NCBI RefSeq assembly: GCF_009882915.1
Contig: NZ_WTUW01000001.1
Coordinates: forward strand, 357-64,356
Length of the DNA: 64,000 bases
From: Sneathiella litorea
Lineage (GTDB): Bacteria; Pseudomonadota; Alphaproteobacteria; Sneathiellales; Sneathiellaceae
Reading direction: 5' to 3'
Shown: positions 59,512-64,000 of the stretch, in pieces
How the letters are laid out: each line of letters opens with the position of its first letter
How positions within the stretch are numbered: the first letter of the stretch is position 1
Position numbers and translations under genes: made by a program
The notes under the pieces: model-generated
What the model was told of the DNA's origin: nothing
Databases searched by the model: none
What the model saw: the letters and a program-made list of their open reading frames with translations, nothing else

Positions 59512-59919
59512 TTATTGCCATAGAGGGCGAGCGGCGCTGGCATTCCCTTTAGCCGCCCCCCAAGGGCCTGAGCTTGAAATAGTGAGCCAGCGCAGCGGCG
59601 GCATGCTCGCCTGCTGGAATTCAATCACATTGTTGCGCGTTATTTTTGCGATAAGACGGCTTGCCAAGCTGGATTTCTCAAGGCTGCACCGAACGGCATC
59701 ACCGGGGAGCCAGTATTTGGCAGGCGTCTTGCCCTGAATACGATAGCGTTTTTCCGGCATTTTCCCCGATGAAATACGGCAATCTCCTGAAAACGAGACT
59801 CCCGGGTCGCCAACGAACTCCAGCTGGAGCATGTCCTGATTTCTGGCAGACGCAGGGATTGCTGATAAATGTATCAGCACGGACAACGCCGCAATGAATA
59901 TTCTACACCCTATTCGCAT
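59512..59919 (-). CDS. Small exported protein of unknown function
   Basis: A 135-aa protein with a signal peptide (residues 1-24, ending in PASA). The mature part is predicted to be beta-rich, with two cysteines (DCRISSG and VRCSLEKSS) that could pair. The segment YRIQGKTPAKYWLPGDAVRC resembles short secreted beta-sandwich proteins of alphaproteobacteria, but I do not recognise a named family. It is convergent with the CDF transporter, 16 bases apart. Confidence 0.6.
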   Translation of the reverse strand: MRIGCRIFIAALSVLIHLSAIPASARNQDMLQLEFVGDPGVSFSGDCRISSGKMPEKRYRIQGKTPAKYWLPGDAVRCSLEKSSLASRLIAKITRNNVIEFQQASMPPLRWLTISSSGPWGAAKGNASAARPLWQ

Positions 59920-59955
59920 TCAATCATTTTAAGGGCACATGGTTAATAAATAAAA

Positions 59956-59985
59956 AATCCAGTTGTCCATAGGGGCAACTGGATT
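59956..59985 (-). terminator. Terminator of the cold-shock/DUF3126 operon
   Basis: AATCCAGTTG (59956-59965) pairs with CAACTGGATT (59976-59985), with further pairing in the loop. On the minus strand it is followed by TTTTATTTATT. Confidence 0.8.
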
Positions 59986-60010
59986 CCTAACTGGTGACAG
60001 TTCGATTAGC

Positions 60011-60229
60011 TTATGACGTCGGAGGTAAATCCATATCGAGTATAGTCATATGAAAGGCGAATGAGACTTCACCTTCATCCTCATCCCGATAGACAACGCC
60101 GATAAATTCGTCACCCAACAACACTTCCGCCGTTCCGTCGGAGGGTCGCCGTTCCTTGACGACAAAATCTTCATTACCAAATTTTTCACGGAGGTACCGC
60201 TGTACCCGCAATGTTTCAGTTCTGGTCAT
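60011..60229 (-). CDS. DUF3126 family protein
   Basis: A 72-aa protein of DUF3126, function unknown, found in alphaproteobacteria. The conserved core reads VQRYLREKFGNEDFVVKERR and GDEFIGVVYRDEDEGEVSF. I start it at ATG 60229 (MTRTETLRVQRYL); the longer frame overlaps the cold-shock gene. It follows the double cold-shock gene by 16 bases and shares its terminator, so the two are one operon. Confidence 0.85.
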   Translation of the reverse strand: MTRTETLRVQRYLREKFGNEDFVVKERRPSDGTAEVLLGDEFIGVVYRDEDEGEVSFAFHMTILDMDLPPTS

Positions 60230-60245
60230 AATTGCCCCGCGATTC

Positions 60246-60728
60246 TTATAATATTTCCAGCGAGTCAGCAATCGGGCCTTTAACACCCGGCCGGACAACA
60301 CATTTCACCTTGGTATTGAGTTGGATATCTTCCGGATTCACTTCGGAGCGTTCCAACATACTGATATGGATAAAGACATCCTCTCCGCCACCGTCAGGTG
60401 TCACAAAGCCATATTTATGCTCGGGCACGTAGGTGCTCACCACGCCGGTTATCTCAATGTCGGCACCAACGACAACCTCTTCTTCCTCTTCAGGTTCATG
60501 GATTGCAACAACTTGCTGACCGCGATCACCGTCTGCAAGGTCGCAATTGATCTGCATACCCTCCCTCAGTTCTTGATAGGATGTATTTTGCAAAACCGAA
60601 ATATGGACAAAGGCGTCGGGTGACCCATCAGCGGGCGAGACGAAGCCAAAACCCTTGGCTTCATCGAAAAATTTTACAGTCGCCGATATATTCTTACGGA
60701 CGGGCTTGGACGGCTTACGATCATTCAT
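60246..60728 (-). CDS. Protein with two cold-shock domains
   Basis: A 160-aa protein with two OB-fold cold-shock domains, roughly residues 14-78 and 88-158. Both carry the RNA-binding aromatic motifs: KGFGFVSP with DAFVHIS in the first, KYGFVTPDG with DVFIHIS in the second. A short acidic linker (EPEEEEEVVV) joins them. Tandem CSD proteins are common in alphaproteobacteria and bind single-stranded RNA or DNA as chaperones, often in stress or stationary phase. The basic N-terminal tail (MNDRKPSKPVRKN) may add binding. Confidence 0.92.
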   Translation of the reverse strand: MNDRKPSKPVRKNISATVKFFDEAKGFGFVSPADGSPDAFVHISVLQNTSYQELREGMQINCDLADGDRGQQVVAIHEPEEEEEVVVGADIEITGVVSTYVPEHKYGFVTPDGGGEDVFIHISMLERSEVNPEDIQLNTKVKCVVRPGVKGPIADSLEIL

Positions 60729-60879
60729 CCTTTAAGGACCTCATTATCTAAAACTAACAAGTGCATTCCACAATATAGGGGCAATGCTCAATTCTTTCCG
60801 TGCTTTTTATCAGATCAAGCCGCAACTGTCTGCAGAGATATTTACAAGCTTTTGCAAAACATCTGCTTGATCATTCAAT

Positions 60880-61635
60880 TTACCTGAATTTAGCGGCACA
60901 TCTTGAAATACTTTGCTGGATTAATCTTACAATTTCCGGGCGCGTGCCGATTGCCCCCGCGTAATGGACTGGCAACTTGCTTCCCGTCCGATGCCGCCAC
61001 GTCGAAATCGCCCCTGGCACGTCTTCGCTCGCATGTGGGCCATCTGCTGCAAAAAGTCCAATCAGCACAATAGGGGGCCCCTTCTCAGGTTGCTCACAAA
61101 GCCATTCTTCCAAATGTGGGGATTGATTAAGAAATGTAGATGAAACCTTTGCGAACTCACCTCTTCTATCGACAGCTTGCTGCTGGAGAAAGGTTGCCTC
61201 TGCTGAGGCCGTGGATTTTTCCGAACCATGCGCAACTAAAACAAGGTGAATGCCAGAAGGCGAATAACCTTGTTCATGGCACACATCCCCGGCCATGGTG
61301 GAGATTATTCCAGCCAACTCTGGATCAATCCCAAGGGCATCACATAATAAAACCTTGCGCTCAGGCTCAATCCGATATCCCTCCTCCAATTCAAATAGTT
61401 CTGGAATACGCTGTGTCACGAAATATCCGTTGCTCATAAAAAAAGGCAGGAGGAAAATTTCCCCACTCGGCAAATACGGCGGCGTATGCCCACGGACAAG
61501 GAAACAAATATCGACCCGCCCATAGCGGTTACTTTGCTGTAGTGTCAGTGCATGTTGCCTCGCGGCATCCTGCGCATCTTCAGAAACGCTGGAGCCGTGA
61601 GCAACTATCATAACAGAAGGACGTGTAGGCGGCAT
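60880..61635 (-). CDS. CbiX-like sirohydrochlorin chelatase family protein
   Basis: A 251-aa protein with two CbiX half-domains in one chain, each with a chelatase-type histidine motif: VAHGSSVSED at the start and VAHGSEKSTAS in the second half. The family inserts cobalt or iron into sirohydrochlorin for cobalamin, siroheme or haem d1. No cobalamin gene is nearby. The sulfite reductase in this window needs siroheme and no siroheme synthase is seen, so an iron-inserting role is conceivable but unproven. It is divergent from the TRAP operon. Confidence 0.8.
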   Translation of the reverse strand: MPPTRPSVMIVAHGSSVSEDAQDAARQHALTLQQSNRYGRVDICFLVRGHTPPYLPSGEIFLLPFFMSNGYFVTQRIPELFELEEGYRIEPERKVLLCDALGIDPELAGIISTMAGDVCHEQGYSPSGIHLVLVAHGSEKSTASAEATFLQQQAVDRRGEFAKVSSTFLNQSPHLEEWLCEQPEKGPPIVLIGLFAADGPHASEDVPGAISTWRHRTGSKLPVHYAGAIGTRPEIVRLIQQSISRCAAKFR

Positions 61636-61883
61636 TTAGGACTCAATGTCAGGAATATGTAGTTATTGTTTCAGCTAGTAACATGATCACGTATTTACAA
61701 TTTTTCAGGCAAAGCCGGAAAAAATATCAAGCATATCCCCTTTAACAGACACAGGAACATTGGTATTTAAATTTTTGTGGTCCGCAAGCGTTGAAATATG
61801 TGATAATGCTTTTCATCAAGTGGTAAGCGATATAATAAAGCCACGATTAAATAAACAGTACCCAATGGGAGGAAGACAAGAAA

Positions 61884-62930
61884 ATGATAAAACGTACAGT
61901 CATGTCAATTGCGGCGATCTCTGCTGCATCAATGATGACGTTCAGTGTATCCGCAGCCGAAATCGTAGATGGTCCTAACGTATCTTGGAATCTGTCAACT
62001 TGGGGGAAACAAAGAGCGTTTACCTCAAGTGCCGAAACAATCCGGGACTATGTCGCAGAACGGACCGATGGAAAGTTCAAAATCAAGATTCATTATGGTG
62101 AAGCACTTTCCAAAGTGAGAGAAAACCTCGATGGGATCAAGCTTGGCGCCTTCCAGATGATGATGTTTTGCTCTGCATATCATCCGGCCAAAAATCCTAC
62201 TTTGTCGGGACTTGATCTGCCGTTTCTGCCATTTCCAAACCTGAAGGTGCAGTCCGCGGTTCATGAAGCCTATTATGCTCACCCCGCAGTGGTAAAGGAC
62301 CTGGCCCGCTGGGATGCTAAATTGCTGATGAGCTCACTTTTGCCACAGTATGAATTTACTGGTGTCGGTGAACCGCCGCTTAAACTGGAAGACTGGGACG
62401 GCATGCGCGTCCGTGCACTGGGCGGAATTGGCGAAGCCATGAAAAAGCTTGGCGCTGTCCCGACCACTGTCCCCGCACCGGAGGTTTATACCTCACTGGA
62501 ACGTGGTACAATTGATGCGGCATCCTTTCCCTTCACTTACGCTCACGTCGCATATCGGCTAACGGATATCGGAGATTGGTATACCGCGAATATGTCCCCT
62601 GGGGCGAACAACTGTCCGGTTATTGTCAGTAATACAGCATATGATAAACTTCCTCCGCAGTATCAACAGCTCCTTCTGGATGCCAAACCATCTGCATATG
62701 AGGCTCTTTATGCTGCATATGAGGCTGCCGATAAGAAAAACTTCCCCATTATGAAAGAAAAGGGAATGCAGCCGATCACTTATACGGACGAAGAAATTGC
62801 GAAATTCCGTGAAGTCGGTGCAAAGCCGGTTTGGGATGAATGGATCGCGAAAATGAATGCTGATGGCTTCCCTGGTGATGAACTATTTGAGTTGATCATG
62901 AAGACTTCTAAAGAAGCTGCCGGTAATTAA
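61884..62930 (+). CDS. TRAP transporter solute-binding protein (DctP family)
   Basis: Periplasmic binding protein of 348 aa, with a signal peptide over residues 1-24. It delivers a carboxylate-type ligand to the membrane subunits that follow. The family pattern is clear: the arginine that usually clamps a carboxylate lies in MRVRALGGIGEAMKKLG, followed by PAPEVYTSLERGTIDAASFPF. GGGAGGAAG-like GGGAGGAAGAC precedes the ATG. The ligand is unknown. A stable hairpin follows the stop, which may raise its level over the permease subunits. Confidence 0.92.
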   Translation: MIKRTVMSIAAISAASMMTFSVSAAEIVDGPNVSWNLSTWGKQRAFTSSAETIRDYVAERTDGKFKIKIHYGEALSKVRENLDGIKLGAFQMMMFCSAYHPAKNPTLSGLDLPFLPFPNLKVQSAVHEAYYAHPAVVKDLARWDAKLLMSSLLPQYEFTGVGEPPLKLEDWDGMRVRALGGIGEAMKKLGAVPTTVPAPEVYTSLERGTIDAASFPFTYAHVAYRLTDIGDWYTANMSPGANNCPVIVSNTAYDKLPPQYQQLLLDAKPSAYEALYAAYEAADKKNFPIMKEKGMQPITYTDEEIAKFREVGAKPVWDEWIAKMNADGFPGDELFELIMKTSKEAAGN

Positions 62931-62941
62931 TCTTTCAGATT

Positions 62942-62965
62942 GAGGGTCTGGCCTGCCAGACCCTC
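62942..62965 (+). terminator. Intra-operon hairpin between DctP and DctQ genes
   Basis: GAGGGTCTG (62942-62950) pairs with CAGACCCTC (62957-62965) around a 6-base loop, then TTTCC. The weak T-run suggests partial termination or mRNA stabilisation. Confidence 0.65.
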
Positions 62966-62985
62966 TTTCCATAAAAGAAAAATAC

Positions 62986-63654
62986 ATGACATCATCAAAT
63001 TCTCCAGAGGGTTCGGCGTCCGGATCGGCATTAGCCGCATTTGATCGTGGATATTCCAAACTCGAAAATTTCCTGAACGGATTTTCTGCTATTGCGATAT
63101 TTTTTGTAATGCTTATTGGCGTTACTCAGGTATTCAGCCGGAAACTCCTCAATATACCGATTCCCGGTTATATCGACTATATCGAACAAAGCATGGTTAT
63201 TTTTGCCTTTTTCGGAATAGCCTATTGTCAGCGACTTGGCGGACATGTGCGGATGGACCTGCTCATGTCCAAGCTAAGCGCCCGCCCTCTTTATTTTTTT
63301 GAAGCGCTGGCAACACTGATTGGAATTATTGTTATTTCGATTCTAATCGAAAATAGCTGGTTGCACTTTTTAAGGGCGTATGAACTGGGCGATTCAACAA
63401 TCGATATCGGGCTCCCTATCTGGCCAGCCAAACTCGCCATTCCGTTAGCATTCGGGGTATTATGGATTCGGTTTACAATACAACTCATCGGATTTCTCCG
63501 CCTTTTAGTAAATCCGAATGCTGAAATTATTGCCGTTCCAGTGATTGAAGATGTCACTGAAATTGCGCGCCACGAAATCGAAGATGCTCTCGGCGAGGAA
63601 GCCGCTAAAGAAGCAAAGTTCGACGAAACCTATATAAAAAAGGGTAAAAAGTGA
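62986..63654 (+). CDS. TRAP transporter small permease subunit (DctQ family)
   Basis: A 222-aa membrane protein with four predicted transmembrane helices (about residues 30-55, 68-90, 105-130 and 145-170). It carries the family segment near the second helix, IDYIEQSMVIFAFFGIAYCQRLGGHVRMDLL. It joins the binding protein to the large permease. The long C-terminal charged tail (residues 180-222) is a little unusual. Its stop overlaps the next start in TGATG. Confidence 0.92.
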   Translation: MTSSNSPEGSASGSALAAFDRGYSKLENFLNGFSAIAIFFVMLIGVTQVFSRKLLNIPIPGYIDYIEQSMVIFAFFGIAYCQRLGGHVRMDLLMSKLSARPLYFFEALATLIGIIVISILIENSWLHFLRAYELGDSTIDIGLPIWPAKLAIPLAFGVLWIRFTIQLIGFLRLLVNPNAEIIAVPVIEDVTEIARHEIEDALGEEAAKEAKFDETYIKKGKK

Positions 63655-64000
63655 TGGAGATAGATCCTCTCCTCTCGGGCCTCATCGGCATGGGCGCCTT
63701 GATCGTCATGGTGTTTTTAGGCGTTCGGGTATACATCGCCGCAACAGTCGTTGGCATGCTAGGCATTGTATCAATTATCGGCTGGAGTGCTGGTACGGGT
63801 ATTGTTGGGACAATTCCCCATTCGAAATCCACACTTTATTCTTTAAGTGTGTTGCCAATGTTCATCCTTATCGGCTTCCTGGCGTTCCACGCTGGCATCA
63901 CAACAGCCGCGTTTGATGCCGCGAAAAAATGGATAGGCTGGGTGCCGGGGGGGCTTGCCGTTTCGACTGTTTTCGCTGCTGCCGGATTTGCTGCCGTTTC
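63654..64000 (+). CDS. TRAP transporter large permease subunit (DctM family), partial
   Basis: The first 115 codons of the DctM-type permease; the gene runs past the right edge. The ATG at 63654 overlaps the DctQ stop codon by one base. The translation shows hydrophobic helices (LIGMGALIVMVFLGVRVYIAA) and the conserved SLSVLPMFILIGFLAFHAGI and GGLAVSTVFAAAGFAAV of this family. Together with the two preceding genes it forms a sodium-coupled TRAP importer. Confidence 0.9.
   Translation, partial: MEIDPLLSGLIGMGALIVMVFLGVRVYIAATVVGMLGIVSIIGWSAGTGIVGTIPHSKSTLYSLSVLPMFILIGFLAFHAGITTAAFDAAKKWIGWVPGGLAVSTVFAAAGFAAV

Overview
The window looks like chromosomal DNA of a free-living, probably marine alphaproteobacterium, of the Rhodospirillales/Sneathiellales kind. 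The pointers are CarD, DUF4167, DUF1178, DUF2849, DUF934 and DUF3126 family genes, the order ubiG / lysC / ptsP / prfA / prmC / DUF4167 / clpB, ferredoxin-type sulfite reduction, and TRAP transport genes. GC content is near 50% by eye. I see no insertion sequences, phage genes or CRISPR arrays. The lineage is inferred from gene families, not from a search.

Positions 1-16 kb hold housekeeping genes. A cell-wall M23 peptidase reads rightwards. It is followed by a long leftward block: aspartate kinase, an FMN oxidoreductase, nitrogen-PTS enzyme I, a RodZ-like protein, ispG, hisS, prfA, prmC, a DUF4167 protein and clpB with a likely heat-shock promoter. Positions 16-24.5 kb hold ubiG, argJ and mutT, a MarR-like regulator, an NDUFAF5-like methyltransferase, comF, glutaredoxin, a nitrilase-family amidase, DUF1178 and an exported parvulin. 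Positions 24.8-32.5 kb hold secA, a TerB-like protein, ferredoxin, carD, a phosphoesterase-fold protein with a wrecked active site, an M48 protease and a nuclease-fold protein whose catalytic residues are also lost.

Positions 32.6-36 kb are a sulfate-assimilation island: a four-cysteine APS reductase, DUF2849, a siroheme sulfite/nitrite reductase and DUF934. The two transcription units share a two-part upstream sequence that may be a regulator site. A YHS protein, a rhomboid protease and a glutathione S-transferase follow.

Positions 38-56.7 kb form a large catabolic cluster resembling the acyclic terpene utilisation (Atu) pathway. It encodes a CoA transferase, an ADP-forming acyl-CoA synthetase, AtuA, two crotonases, an acyl-CoA dehydrogenase, a FadH-like dienoyl-CoA reductase, both subunits of a biotin-dependent acyl-CoA carboxylase and a TetR regulator with a clear palindromic operator. 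It also has a thiolase paired with a fused HMG-CoA-synthase-like/DUF35 protein whose catalytic Cys, His and Glu positions are all substituted. The likely substrate is an unsaturated, methyl-branched acid of isoprenoid type: activation, oxidation, carboxylation of the beta-methyl branch, hydration, then C-C cleavage. The thiolase/pseudo-synthase pair is the most unusual part of the window.

Positions 56.7-64 kb hold tRNA-Arg(CCT), a DUF3012 lipoprotein, an OmpA-family protein, a cation efflux transporter, a small exported protein, DUF3126, a double cold-shock-domain protein, a CbiX-like chelatase, and a TRAP transporter that runs off the right edge inside its large permease.
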